From Gonapodya prolifera JEL478 (lineage: Eukaryota > Monoblepharomycota > Monoblepharidomycetes > Monoblepharidales > Gonapodyaceae), in assembly GCA_001574975.1 (NCBI GenBank), contig KQ965739.1:322966-386965 (forward strand): DNA of 64,000 nucleotides. Reading direction: 5' to 3'. The notes beneath the pieces were generated by a model. That model saw only the letters and a list, made by a program, of their open reading frames with translations. It searched no databases and was not told where the DNA came from. A program made the position numbers and the translations under genes. Shown piece by piece: positions 10,692 to 22,246 of this stretch. How positions within the stretch are numbered: the stretch's first letter is position 1; each line of letters opens with the position of its first letter.

Positions 10692-12032
10692 TCACCCCTG
10701 ATCCCTTGGTCGTAATCCCTCATCATAAAGCTCAAGGTTCGGGATCGGTGGGTGCTCCGCTAATTCCCAAGTGTCGCTCGTAGCACCGCTCCACAACAAG
10801 GGCGTCTGCTCGTCACTCTCTGCTGTCGCCACGCTCCGTCGGCCCACAGGTGCAGGGTATTGCGCACGCATCCCACCACGGGTACCGCCCCCGCCCCCGC
10901 CCACATCTGCCCCAGCGCGCGGGCCTTCTAGCTCCCTGGCCGACCTCGCGTTAGAGGACCTCGGGAACAGCGATCGCGTCTCCGGGAGCATATTCGTGGG
11001 GACCAAACCTGGAGGCTGACGAGTCGGTGGACGCGGCGCAACCCGGGAGGACGTCCCAGACGCAGCAAACGATCCCCCCGCCGAAGAGTCCAGGGAGAGA
11101 CGACCCGCTCTGTCCCTCTCGCGCACACGGAACCGTTCCCTGTCCCTTTCCCTCTCCCTACGCGACCGCGCCTCGCTTTGCGCTGACTCGTGCACCCCAT
11201 TGACATCGCCCCCTTCGTCCGTGAGGCCTCGTGACAGAGGTAATGGCGGAGGCGGGCCCCACCATCCAGGGGGTGGGAACGAGGTACCCTCCTCCGCAGT
11301 GATGGGCTCATTATCCTCAGCGTCGTCTCCGTGGTCGGCCGACATGGACGCGGCGACGGACACGGAGGCCTCACGCAGGCGTGCGAGTGCGGCAAAAAAC
11401 AATTCCAATCGCCGCGTAGAGGTCAGGTTCGGCGTGTGAGTTGACGCAGACGTCGAAGGTGTCGCAGTGGATGTGGATGTGGGAATGTTGTCACCTGAAC
11501 CGCCAGACCCCGACACCATCGCGGCCGCGGACGCAGCGGCAGCAGCAGACGTCGCGATGGCGGCGATGGATGCTGCGAGAGACAGCGGCTGGTATGGTCT
11601 GTCGAGCCATGCTGAGATCGAGGACGCAGAATCGGGATTCGAAGCGGGAGCAGGTGCGGGAAACGTCCACGGTGACCCATCGGTCTCGAACACGTGGCAC
11701 GTGGGTATGAGGTGTGTCCGGGGGATGTGTAGCGATCCGGAGGCCGACCCGCGTGGGCGCAGTGTTGGTGTCCGGGAAGGGGATGTCGAGCGGAGGTTCT
11801 GTCCTGCACCGGTCCTCGGTACAGGTACTGGCGCAGTCGGGGTTTCGGTGGGTTGAGCCCTTGTAAGCGGGCGAGTATGGTTGTGCGGTGTGGAGGTGGG
11901 GGGGTGCCGCAGGGTCGGCCCCGAGAACCGCGAGTGCGAGGGCAGGGCACTGCCTGCAAGGTGCACAAGCGAGCGAACGTGCTTCAAACGGGGAGGGTGC
12001 GTTGGGCGGGGGTGGCGAGTCAGCGAAAACAA
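10692..12032 (-). CDS. Low-complexity hypothetical protein
   Basis: A long minus-strand frame of 446 residues is rich in S, T, P, A and R. It contains a run of alternating R-E-R-D residues near the middle, poly-proline next to WWGPPPPLP, and a more ordinary acidic C-terminus (TPLLWSGATSDTWELAEHPP). A second frame upstream (12430-12020, starting MVSTTSLPHDHALWH) may be its first exon, joined by an intron I could not place. No domain was recognised. The composition suggests an intrinsically disordered regulatory protein (inference), but GC-rich sequence can also give long chance frames, so the coding status is uncertain. Confidence 0.45.
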   Translation of the reverse strand: MFSLTRHPRPTHPPRLKHVRSLVHLAGSALPSHSRFSGPTLRHPPTSTPHNHTRPLTRAQPTETPTAPVPVPRTGAGQNLRSTSPSRTPTLRPRGSASGSLHIPRTHLIPTCHVFETDGSPWTFPAPAPASNPDSASSISAWLDRPYQPLSLAASIAAIATSAAAAASAAAMVSGSGGSGDNIPTSTSTATPSTSASTHTPNLTSTRRLELFFAALARLREASVSVAASMSADHGDDAEDNEPITAEEGTSFPPPGWWGPPPPLPLSRGLTDEGGDVNGVHESAQSEARSRRERERDRERFRVRERDRAGRLSLDSSAGGSFAASGTSSRVAPRPPTRQPPGLVPTNMLPETRSLFPRSSNARSARELEGPRAGADVGGGGGGTRGGMRAQYPAPVGRRSVATAESDEQTPLLWSGATSDTWELAEHPPIPNLELYDEGLRPRDQG

Positions 12033-12430
12033 CGCAACGCGACCAAACCCTCCTCTCCACCCACCGCGGAACGATGCCCCTGCGGGCGTGCAGCCCCTGT
12101 CCCCGCTACCGGAGGGTATGGTGATTGCGTGCTGCCCGTCCGGTTCCCTGCCGGTGCCACCATTCCCGACGCTGCTCCACTTCCCGCGCTTCCAGCCCCC
12201 CCGTCCATTCCCCGCTGCCCATTCAAGCCAGAGGATGCGCCTGCCTGTGCTGGCTTCTGCGCCGTGGGAGAGAATTCGTACAGGTCGGGCACGGGATTGC
12301 CCTTCAGATGGACGGAGGGCGGGGATTCAATGTTCGCGGGGGAGGAAGGGAAAGAAACGGGTTTGGGCGAGCACGCGTCAGTAAGGTGCCATAGCGCATG
12401 GTCGTGTGGCAGCGATGTGGTGCTTACCAT

Positions 12431-12950
12431 CGTGCGCGTGGATCGTTTGGACGATTTGTTGATGCCCGCTTGACTTGCCCCGCGTAATAATCATCCGCCG
12501 TTGCTTTCTTTCCTTCCCCATTCCCCCTCTCTTTTCCACAACCATTTTACAGCAATACACTTGTATACCGACTCATTGGATACCGGCTCACGTCCAGTGG
12601 GAAAACGTTCCCTGCCGCTTGCTCTAGTTGCTCGAACAAATAAGCTGAAGGCTTTCACTCTGTTCATTCAGCTCAGACATTCATTGGCACCGTGGCGGAA
12701 CTCTGATTCGTTGTTGAGTATATACATATTCAACAAGTCTTCGCTTTGGAAAAACACCAAGTCGAGGAGTCGATCTTGGAAATTTGCATTCGTCCAACCA
12801 TATTCCAATAAATAGGGTTGGGGATGTGGCCTAAGCAACTCGCGACGCAAGTGAGGTCGTGGACCTGGGGTCGTTGCGTGGCAGGTATGACCTGGAAGGT
12901 ATTAAAGTCAAAGAATTGATTTAACATTAAGGTTAGCCCCATTCATTGGA
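12431..12950. other. Divergent intergenic region upstream of the MDR transporter
   Basis: About 520 bases between the possible 5' end of the hypothetical minus-strand gene and the ABC transporter start. The part near 12880-12945 is AT-rich and probably holds the transporter promoter. No RNA gene or coding segment was recognised. Confidence 0.4.
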
Positions 12951-15900
12951 ATGGAATCGCGTGCTACGCTCGTGGAACCCCTCATGCTCGAGTCTGCCAT
13001 CAAGGACGGTGCCATTTCGATTCCGCTAGACGGGCTCCAGTCGGTCGACGACGACTTGAAGCCGAACATCGCTCCAAAAGCTTCGGCTACTGAGAGCAAG
13101 CCGAAGGATGCAAAAGAACACCGTGTGGGCTTTTTCGAGCTGTTCAGGTTTGCATCTCGTGTTGATAAGGGCATGGTACGTAAAGGGCCTGATGTTGGTG
13201 TTGTATTGGTGTCCACTTTCGGAGTATTCATATCTAAACGAACTCTTCTTGCAGACTTTTGTAGGGCTACTCTGCGCGATCGTCAATGGCGTTATGCAAC
13301 CTCTTATGACCATTCCCAGTGGGTGTGCGGCGTCGCATGCGCACCGGTTCTCTCACTGCAATGCAATATTTCCAGTGTCCAGCATTCTTGGAGCATTCCT
13401 CACATACAGTCCCGGACGTGAAATTCCGCCAGGAGCGCCTGGATCGAAGGAATTCCTCGAAGACGAAGGTGAGCTCCTCCTGCGGCCCTGGCCCTGGCAA
13501 GCTCCATTCCAATCTCCATGTATCTTAAGTCCGCAACGCCGTAATCATACTCGCCGCGCTTGGTGCGATCGGTTTCGTTACCGGCTATTTCCAGTACACC
13601 CGTTAGTGAATCCTTCCTGTCCTGTGACGTTTTTGACCGATCGGCCCCGTCTTTTTCCCATTCAAGTCCTCCTCGTCTCCGCCGAGCGGCAGCTGCGTAC
13701 TCTCCGCGCGACCTACTTTCTCTCCGTGCTCCGAAAGGATGCCGCGTGGTCAGACAACCCTGATAATGGATCTGGAGGAATAGCTTCGCGCCTTCAGAGC
13801 GATGCCCAGCTGGTCCGCGACGGCATGGCGGAGAAGCTCGGCGTTGTTGTCCAGGCGAGCGTGCAGATGCTCGCTGGTATCATCATTTCGTACACGAAAG
13901 GTACTTATGCGCGAGATGGAGTTCATCTCACTCACAAAGTGCTGACGGTTCGGTTTTAGGTTGGAAGATGGCGCTGATCGCGACAAGTACCATGCCAATT
14001 TTCATTCTTGTTGCCATGACGAGTATGTATCGATACCCTTGACGTGAACATCCTCCCTGTTCCTCTCTGACGTTTGAAACTGCCCGACACGCAAGTGGGT
14101 ATCAACCTGACATCTCTTGCCTCAAAGCAGCAAACAGCGTACGCCTCGGCCGCCGCCGTCGCGGAGCAGTCCATTTCCAACGTCCGCACTGTGGTGGCCT
14201 TTGACGGACAAGCGCGAGACGCTGCGCGGTTCGCCACCCATGTCACTGCGGCACGCTCCATCGGTGCAAAGATTGGTCTCGTGTCTGGGATGGGGATGGG
14301 CGGGATCTTTGCGGCCATGTTCTCCTCTTACGGTTTGACTTTTTGGTGAGTGTGCTGCCAACCCGTGCCGACTTGGACAATGTGATTGATCAGTACGTGA
14401 ATCTGGTTCCCTTAAAGGTACGGATCAACACTCGTCGATGGTGGAGAATACACTCCAGCACAAGTTTTTAACGTCTTTTATTCCTTACTCATCGGTAAGC
14501 ATTTCTCCTCCTCCTCGATGTTCCACGACGCACGAATTAATCTTCCTCCAATCACCGACAGGTATTTTTGCAATTGGCCAGGTTGCTCCAGAGCTGAGCG
14601 CGCTTGCAGTGGCACTCGGCGCTGCCCATCGCATCTGGACCACAATTGACACCCAGTCTCCGATCGACCCATTGTCCGCGGATGGAGAGCGGCCTTCGTC
14701 CGTCACGGGGAGGATTGAATTACACACAGTGGCATTCTCATACCCCACGCGGCAAGATGCACCTGTGTTGGATGCACTGGACCTGGTGGTTGAGACAGGA
14801 CAGACCGTTGCCATTGTGGGGCCCAGTGGAAGTGGGAAAAGCACCATCGCCAGACTTATTCAAGTTGGTGGAAACTTTGAGCCAGGTTTAGCGGCACTCT
14901 TAGGCTGAAATGTTCGCCATTTTGCACGAAATAGCGCTTCTATGACCCACGTATCGGAACAGTGATGCTGGATTCCCGGGACATCAAGGAACTCAATGTC
15001 AAATGGTTGCGCGAGCAAATTGGCGTAGTGAATCAAGAGCCAGTGTTGGTGAGCAGGTCATTGGAGTTCGTCGATGGCATCACAATTCACGAGCTTCAAC
15101 CAATTCCTGGATCAAACCACCAGTTCGAGGGCACAATTCGATCCAATATTCTGCTAGGCATACCAGACTCATCTATATTTGACAACAAAGTACTTGACGA
15201 CATGGTGTCGCAGGCCCTTCACACAGCCAATGCTGATTTTGTGGGTGGTCAATGCATTTTGGTTTTGTGGGGCTTAGCCTGTAAATGGTTTTTGCATAGG
15301 TGCGGTCACTCCCTGAGGGAGTGGAGACAAATGTTGGCGAGAGAGGAACAAAGCTGTCCGGAGGACAAAAGGTGAAACATATTCCTTTTAGGAATACGAA
15401 CTGGGACGTTGAAAGCATCAATCAACAGCAACGTATCGCAATCGCACGCGCCATTATTTCGAACCCAAAAATCCTCCTTCTCGATGAAGGTAGGCGTCAC
15501 TTTTTGTTGTGATTGTTTGCAATGCGCCTGACAGACCAACAATGGTATCTTAGCGACCTCGGCCTTGGACACAGCAGCAGAGCGTCAAGTTCAAACAGCT
15601 CTTGACCAGGCCTCTGCAAATCGCACGACTATCATAATTGCGCACCGTCTGTCAACCGTGAAGAAGGCAGACCGAATTGTTGTCCTCGATCACGGCAAAG
15701 TCGTTGAGACTGGATCGCATAATGAGCTCCTTGACAAGAACGGAACCTATGCAAACCTTGTAAAAGCGCAAGAGCTTGATATTGGGGAAGTTGAATCTAC
15801 CGTGGAGACAGGTGGCAGTGTTCGAGCGACAATAAGGAAAGCATCCTCGCACAGCGTGCTTGGAACAACTGATTCACATCGCGGAAGTCGATCAGCTGTT

Positions 15901-18574
15901 GCTGGGAAGTATTCTTCACAGATCGAGGTGGAAGAGGACGAGGATAGCTACTTGAACCGACCAATGCCATGGACCAGAGTTTTCAAACTCAACTCAGAGG
16001 AGCTTTCCATCATAGTGTTTGGATCACTCGGTGGGATTGCAGCTGGCTCTGCTTTCCCATTTTACAGCTTGGTGATGTCAAACATGATTGTTGCGCTGGG
16101 AAAGCGAGGTGACGAGCTGAGAGAGTGAGCGTTTCTTGCTTTTCTCCACGTGTTGGGTAGAAATTTACCTTGAGCTCGTCGCGTGATAGTGGTGCACGAT
16201 TCTATGCACTGATGTTTGTGGCTCTTGGGTTCAGTATGGGTATCGCGCAGTGTGCCAATATGGCCTTCTTTGCATTGTCGGGCGAGAGATTGACAGCCCG
16301 CATTCGCAATATGCTTTTTACAGCAGTTCTTCGACAGGAGGTGTGTGATCGTTGTGGCATCGATGAATGGATTGTCTCGTCACGATGATCACGTCAGGTT
16401 GCCTTTTTCGATGATCCTCGACACAGCACCGGAGTTCTCACAGCCAAGCTAGCAGACGATGCGACACAGGTCAAAGGTCTTTTTGGCGCTATGCTTGGCG
16501 TGATAGTGCAATTACTGTCCACAGTCGTTGCTGGTGGGTAATTAAATGGAACTACACACATTGTCAAATTTCGAGCTACGAATGACATTATCATATTTGA
16601 AGGACTCGGTATTGCCCTTGCTAGTTCGTGGAAGGTAGAATGCCGTGTTGTTACTTACGTGAAACTTTCAGCTGATTACTTTATTGTGTTTGCGTCTTAG
16701 ATGACTCTGGTACTTCTCGCAACGTTTCCCCTCCTTTTATCTGGCACATACTTGCAAAAGGGAGCATTTTCAAGATTCTATAATCGCGGTTACTCTGGGC
16801 AGTTGGCGACAAACCATATTGCGATGGAGGTTGGTATCAGAACCCATGTGCAGCAGACCGTTCAGGCTATTTGAGACTAAGACCTTCGAAACGTGGCTAG
16901 GCCATCTCCAACATTCGGACGGTTGCATCACTCGGCAAAGAGATGTTCTTTGCAGAACTGTATTCTTCAGAGCTCGATGCACCGTTTCGAAACTCAATTA
17001 AGGCATCGGTCTCTTCTGGTTTTGGAGCTGGCGCCGCAACCGGCATGCAACTTCTTGTTTTTGCCTTTGCGTGGTGGTGAGTATGAAGAGAACGTGCTCA
17101 AAACCTTTTCAAACTCAATTACGAGAGGCTTTCCTGTATTACCCATTTAGGTATGGGTCCACGCTACTTGTGTCAGGAGAGTTCACTGTTCTACAGATCC
17201 AGAACAGCATACTTGCAGTAGTATTTTCAAGTATTTCTGTTGGTCGCTGGGCATCCATGATACCGTCTTTGTCGAAGGCACAAGTTGCCACCTTGTCGAT
17301 TTTTGACATTCTGGATAGAGTACCCGCTGTAGATGCTGAGGGAACTGACGGAAGTCAACCACAATCTCAAGGAGAAACGAAACTCGCGAATGTTGCCTTC
17401 TCATATCCTTTCCGAAACAACTCGTTGGTTCTCGATGGTCTGAATGTCAAAGCAGATGGTCTGAAGGTTCGTAAAATTTATTCTATTTTTTTTCGCACCG
17501 ATTTCCTGCTTACAAAACCTACAGTCGATTGCTATTGTGGGACCTTCAGGGTGAGAATCTCCTTTCCTTTCTCGCAAAGAAACCAAACTATCTTCAAAAA
17601 CCATCAGATGCGGAAAGTCCACTGCTTTAGCTCTCATTGAACGTTGGTACGATACTTCAGCTGGCTCTGTATCCGTTGACCGTGTGGACGTGAGAGATTG
17701 GAATTTAAAAACGTTGAGGAAGAATATGGCAATAGTCGGGCAGGTGAGAATCAGAACTTTCGTAGAATCAGGGATTTTACTTACGAGAAAACGCAAAACC
17801 GTGTTCCAGGAGCCCGTTCTGTTCGAAGGAACGATTTGGGAAAATATTGCCTACGGAAAGCCTGACGACCGTGGTGTGGCCACGCAAGAGGAGATTGAAG
17901 CTGCAGCAAAGAAGGCAAATGCATTGGAATTCATCTGCAACCTTCCAGAAGGTTTCCAGACCCGAGTTGGTGAGCGTGGAGCTCTTCTGAGCGGGGGACA
18001 AAAGCAGCGTATTGCGATCGCGCGGGCAATCATCCGGAGACCACCACTTCTGTTGCTCGACGAAGCGTAAGTTTGATGTTTCCACGCAGACAACCTTGGC
18101 TTTAGCTTTCTTCCACTTGAAGCACCTCAGCTCTGGACTCTGAATCGGAACAGGTCGTTCAGGCGGCATTGGATGATGCATCCGAGGGTGAGTGACAAAT
18201 CTTTCTCAAACTTTGGATATGCGGTGATCTGATCGATAGTGTTCAGGCCGGACATCCATTACTGTCGCCCATCGTTTGAGTTCTATTCAGCACTGCAACC
18301 GAATCTTTGTTGTTCAGGTGAGTAAACCAGTTCAGTGCAAAGAGCGCATGTGGGCGTGGCTTACAGGTCCCAACACGTCAGGCCGGTAAAATTGTCGAAC
18401 AAGGGTCGCATAACGAGCTTTTGACTTCTCATGGCCTTTATTGGTATGTAGCTGTTGCCTCATTCGCGCATATGAGCTTTCAATGACTTTTTTTGCAGGG
18501 AGCTCTGCCAACAGCAAGGCCTCGGAGCGATGACGTCGAATATGCCTTTGCCAGCAACTATAGGAGGTTTGTAG
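12951..18574 (+). CDS. ABCB/MDR-type full ABC transporter (P-glycoprotein-like)
   Basis: A many-exon gene starting at [12 protein letters not shown] and ending at TAG (18572-18574), coding for roughly 1,200-1,300 residues in the order TMD1-NBD1-TMD2-NBD2. Such pumps export hydrophobic compounds or lipids using ATP. NBD1: Walker [10 protein letters not shown] near 14819, signature LSGGQ near 15355, Walker B ILLLDE near 15473, then [20 protein letters not shown] and the H-loop [18 protein letters not shown]2: Walker A GPSGCGKST is split by an intron inside the P-loop (about 17552-17609), followed by [33 protein letters not shown] and LLLLDEA near 18055, and VAHRLSS near 18265. TMD1 includes a conserved cytosolic-loop segment, [16 protein letters not shown]. 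Many introns are only 50-100 nt. It resembles the STE6/leptomycin-resistance class, but substrate cannot be inferred. It ends 141 bp before the left arm of the palindrome. Confidence 0.9.
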
Positions 18575-18969
18575 TAGTTAAGTGGAGTTTTGCAGTAACT
18601 TAATGGTTATCTCTTTATAACTAAGTGAGCTGAAACAAACGAAGGAAGTAATGTTATATTTGATGTGAAGTGCGAAGATGTAAATCTGCTCCGGAGGACT
18701 CGCTAGCTCTAAGGCTCCAGGTGCAACCACAGACTGGTGTCATCCTCCTTTGTAACAATTTCATTCATTTAATTTGCCTGGAATGGACTATTTTTTGACG
18801 GGATCGCAACCTCAGACACTGACCCACCCACGCTGTGGCCACATTCGCTGTGTTGCTTCGACCCAAATCGCTCGCATCGAAGCGGTCAACGTGCAATTTA
18901 CTTGCGATAGAGCGCCAACTTTGCCGATGCGCTTTACCTGTCGCTCACGTGGTCGACCGTTCCATGACC

Positions 18970-18982
18970 TTCTGGAATGTTC
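18970..18982 (+). promoter_or_regulatory. Heat-shock element, left PB1 copy
   Basis: TTCTGGAATGTTC matches three perfect alternating nTTCn/nGAAn units with 2-nt spacing, the binding pattern of the heat-shock factor Hsf1. It lies 120 bp upstream of the ATG and 55 bp upstream of a TATA box. Further partial units (CAGAG, ACTTTC) follow. Confidence 0.7.
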
Positions 18983-19036
18983 CAGAGACTTTCGTAATCC
19001 CCAGATGTCGCAAGTCGTTGCGCAACCTCACTCAAA

Positions 19037-19043
19037 TATAAAG
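19037..19043 (+). promoter_or_regulatory. TATA box, left PB1 copy
   Basis: TATAAAG stands 59 bp upstream of the start codon and downstream of the heat-shock element, in a GC-mixed context. The spacing fits a TATA-type inducible promoter. Confidence 0.6.
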
Positions 19044-19101
19044 AAGGAGATGTCTACCAGAGCACTCATACATCTTCAACAAAAGCAAAGAAACTGCAAC
19101 C

Positions 19102-20305
19102 ATGTCGACATCGTTCAAAGTGTTCAACCCAGCATCGGGGGTGACCCGAAAGATTACAGCCCAGTCCGAAACTTCGTGGGAGGATATTGAGAATCAGGTA
19201 AGTCTGCTTGCATCACGTGAAGCGATTGGCATAAACACTGACAGATTTTCTCCAGATTCGATCCCTGTTTTCGTTGGCAACTTCTGAGGTGTTCAGCGTG
19301 ACGTACACGGATCAGGACGGCGACGTGGTCACCATAAGCACCACGCAAGAACTCCGCGACCTTGTTGCTGAAGCTGGCAAGCCCGTCAAGTTCGTTTTGA
19401 CGACAGGAGAAACCACCAAGGATACAACCCAATCTGCGGCACCAGCGGACCTCGCTCGAGAGAGCACTCCAGCGGACGAAGCAACACCTTCAGACAACAC
19501 TGACAAGCCGATTGAGGACGAATGGGTTTTGGAGCAGGTACCACCGTCGGAGTCCACAACCGGTGTTGCGACGGAAGAACCCGCTCGTTTGGAGGCAGCT
19601 GCTGCCACTGGCGAAGACAAAAACGAGACGGTAAGTTTCCTCTTGCTCTCATCTTAACGAATAGTCTTTGTCATGACACTGATAAACATTTTCCACGTTC
19701 AATCTCAGACAACCCTGCAGGACATCACCACCGTCGAAGAGTCGCTGTATCCTTCCGTGAACGGTACTGCAGACCAACGATCGCTTCTCGAACCAGCAGA
19801 GACGGAACCGTCGTCGGTACAGGTGGCTACTGACGGAGTGGCGCCCACAACGCAAGGCAAAGCTGAAGCCGCCGAAAACGTCGCAGCGTCTGGAGGTGCT
19901 GAAGCTGGGAAGGAAGGCAACGTTGAGACTAAAGCTGAGACAGGTCAAGAAACGAAGGAGGAATTCGACGAGGACCATGAACTTCGCACGCTCTTTGACG
20001 AGGTGAGTCGTCAGACTTTGCATGGGTTCTGTCAGTGTGGCGGTGTAACACTATGTACCACCTCGTAGTTCTTCACGGGCGATATCGCCTCCGCCGCAGC
20101 CCGCCTGGATCGGATCACTACCCACCTGGCCGCCAANGAGCCACCGCAACATTACTACATTCGACGCCGAGCGCCCTTGTACTACCCACGAAGGGTTCCT
20201 TTCGGGCTCGGATCATTTGGTCTTGTGGCACCTGGCGTATTTGGGGCGGCGCCGGTCGTAGCGGGACCTGGTTACTGCGGGAGGGGTGGTTGTTCCCGGT
20301 ATTGA
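19102..20305 (+). CDS. PB1-domain protein, left palindrome copy
   Basis: Four exons (19102-19197, 19256-19630, 19709-20002, 20069-20305) add up to 1,002 nt, or 333 residues, with all phases fitting. Residues 1-85 form a PB1 domain: FKVFNPASGVTRKI opens the ubiquitin-like fold, and TYTDQDGDVVTISTTQEL is the acidic OPCA motif, followed by KFVLTTGE. PB1 domains pair with each other or with kinases and scaffolds such as p62/NBR1, Cdc24 and Bem1. The rest is acidic and disordered-looking (rich in E, T, A, P) up to a C-terminal segment rich in Y, R, G and P (HYYIRRRAPLYYPRRVPFG). No ZZ finger, UBA or catalytic domain was found. The promoter has a heat-shock element and a TATA box. The single N at 20137 falls in an Asn codon, by comparison with the other copy. 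Function unknown; a stress-induced scaffold or adaptor is an inference. Confidence 0.85.
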
Positions 20306-20539
20306 GTTTCAATTTATTAGTTTAGAACGATAGTTGAATGTAATTGGATTGTGTGGAAGGAACACAAATGTTGTCTTCATTCATTTTGAGTTTTTGCAAC
20401 GTGACAAATCGCATTGTTCTAAACGATCGAAGCCGGCGTTCCCAAGTTCAGTGCGTGCGATGATCTATTTTCCGTTATATTGCGTGGTTTGACTTTGCGA
20501 ACTGCTCAGATCGGAAAAACTCTCTTGTTCGCCGCTGCA

Positions 20540-22151
20540 ATGACAGATGCGCCTGTTAAGAAGCGCGGGCGACCCCCGAAGAATCAGGACATCGCAATCC
20601 ATCATCCTGCTTCTACTCCGATCTTGAACGGACTACCCACGAGCGACTCTGCTTCCCCAAGTGAAGACCGGGCACTTCCCAAAGTTCAGTCTGGTGAGAC
20701 ACTGCATTCAGCCAGGGCGTGGAATTCTGGAAATCAAACGGATTCCTTTCTTCAGATATGAAACGCGGACCGGGTCGCCCGAAGAAGAATCCACACCCTG
20801 CGAACGCCAATGCATCACCTAGTGGCACGCATACGGCCGAGCACAATCTCCCAAAGGGTGCCTCAAGCATTCGTCAACTAGCATTACAACCGTCAAAGTT
20901 AGGGCCGGCGCTTCTGGCTGCATCAAAGGTCAAAAGCTCCGTTTCAACTATTGCAGCATCGGGAGCGACAACGACACTTACCACAAAAGAGCGTAAAGCA
21001 GTCATAGGCGAACAAAGTGGTACATTCAATGGTCTTGGGCGGACTGTCGCAGAGGCAATTCTGGGGCCGGGCGGCTCAACCGGCGGAGCGACGCACCAAA
21101 AAACTTCCTCCGCGAAACGACCACCAGGGCGTCCGCGAAAGAATACCACGCCTGATGGTGCAACGGCAACGCCATCACCCTCTGATTCGTTGAACGAGGA
21201 CGGAGAAGAGGCGGCTGAACTTTCAAACTTTTTGGTGAAGCGTCGAGGTAGACCGCCCAAGTCGAGTCCCAAAATCAAACCATCCAGCGGTGGCGATTCT
21301 GTGACGCCAAGTGAAAAGCGCAAACCCGGACGACCGAAAAAACCTACTCCAGATGGTCCATCCAACGCAATCTCAACCCCGTCGGCGAAACGTAAACCTG
21401 GAAGACAGCCGAAGAATCCTTTTGAGCAAGGAGGGGCACTGAGCGCTTCGGGGAAAAGTTTGCAGGGACCGAAAGCTCAGAAAACAGCAATCATCAAAAA
21501 TCAGTCAATCCCACAACACTATGAAACCAGCTCTGCTGACAGCGGAAGTGCTCGATCATTGAAGAGAGCGCGCACTGGAGATGCTGAGGAAGACCCACAC
21601 CAAAGGAGGAAGAAAGGAAGACTGTCCGTCCAGAAACCGGATCCCGAAGATGAGGAAGGCGACGAAATGAGGGTAGACAGCACATATTCATCCGCAGGAA
21701 CCGCGAAACTTTTACAGCGTCTGGAAGCGCTCGAGGATCGAGTCGCCGAATTGACTTCCTGGCGTCGATCTCTCGGAAAGACTCAACCGAAAGAGATGGG
21801 CAGTATCAGTCGAGCGGGCCCTGCCAAAACGTCGCCGAAGAACCAGAATGAACTCCATTCAGGTCAGTTTTAACAAGTTTCACACGCACGGTAGACTTTT
21901 AATAGCATGCATGCTCATAAACCTGGCCAACAGAACGGGATCTCGAAGCAGCGAAAGCCGCCGACGAGGAACTTCAGAGGCTGCGGGAAGACAATGAACG
22001 CTTACAAAAGGACATTACAACACTTCTATCGGAGAAGAATTCCTTCATTCTTCGGGCATTGAAATCGGAGTCTTTGGTTGTCAAGCTTGAGAAACAGGTT
22101 GAGATGCTCGAGGCGAGGGTTCCCAAGAAGACCTCAACAACCGCGACTTGA
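20540..22151 (+). CDS. AT-hook protein with C-terminal coiled coil
   Basis: Three exons (20540-20693, 20756-21862, 21934-22151) give 1,479 nt and 492 residues. AT-hook-like R-G-R-P or R-P-G-R-P cores with basic flanks recur: KKRGRPPK near the N-terminus, GPGRPKK, PPGRPRK, RRGRPPK, KPGRPKK and a weaker KPGRQPK. AT hooks bind the minor groove of AT-rich DNA, and arrays of this kind occur in HMGA-like chromatin proteins. The C-terminus has two predicted coiled-coil stretches, one near LLQRLEALEDRVAELTSWRR and one in the last exon (DEELQRLREDNERLQKDITT), so it probably dimerises. Between them is a basic nuclear-type region (RRKKGRLS). It sits alone in the palindrome loop, 234 bp after the left PB1 stop and 95 bp from the right PB1 stop. 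Function beyond DNA binding is unknown. Confidence 0.82.
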
Positions 22152-22246
22152 GGCAATCATCGCATGTATAATTGAGAGATTTCATTCTATAGCTACAGTT
22201 CGATATAATGCAATACATTTTTGTTCTCATGCAACTTCTTATAGAA

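Larger units (their letters stand above)
18716..20305 (+). repeat. Palindrome left arm (1,590 bp)
   Basis: Every position x from 18716 to 20305 pairs with 42552 minus x on the opposite strand. All translated frames inside both arms are identical and no indel shifts the sum. The differences I found are C at 18734 against the equivalent of T on the other arm, and the undetermined base N at 20137, which is T in the other arm. The arm starts 141 bp after the ABC transporter stop and ends on the last base of the PB1 gene stop codon. Confidence 0.95.

Noticed and set aside
11441-12473. Plus-strand frames opposite the low-complexity hypothetical gene
   Set aside because: No domain, no splice structure and biased composition; more likely shadows of GC-rich DNA.
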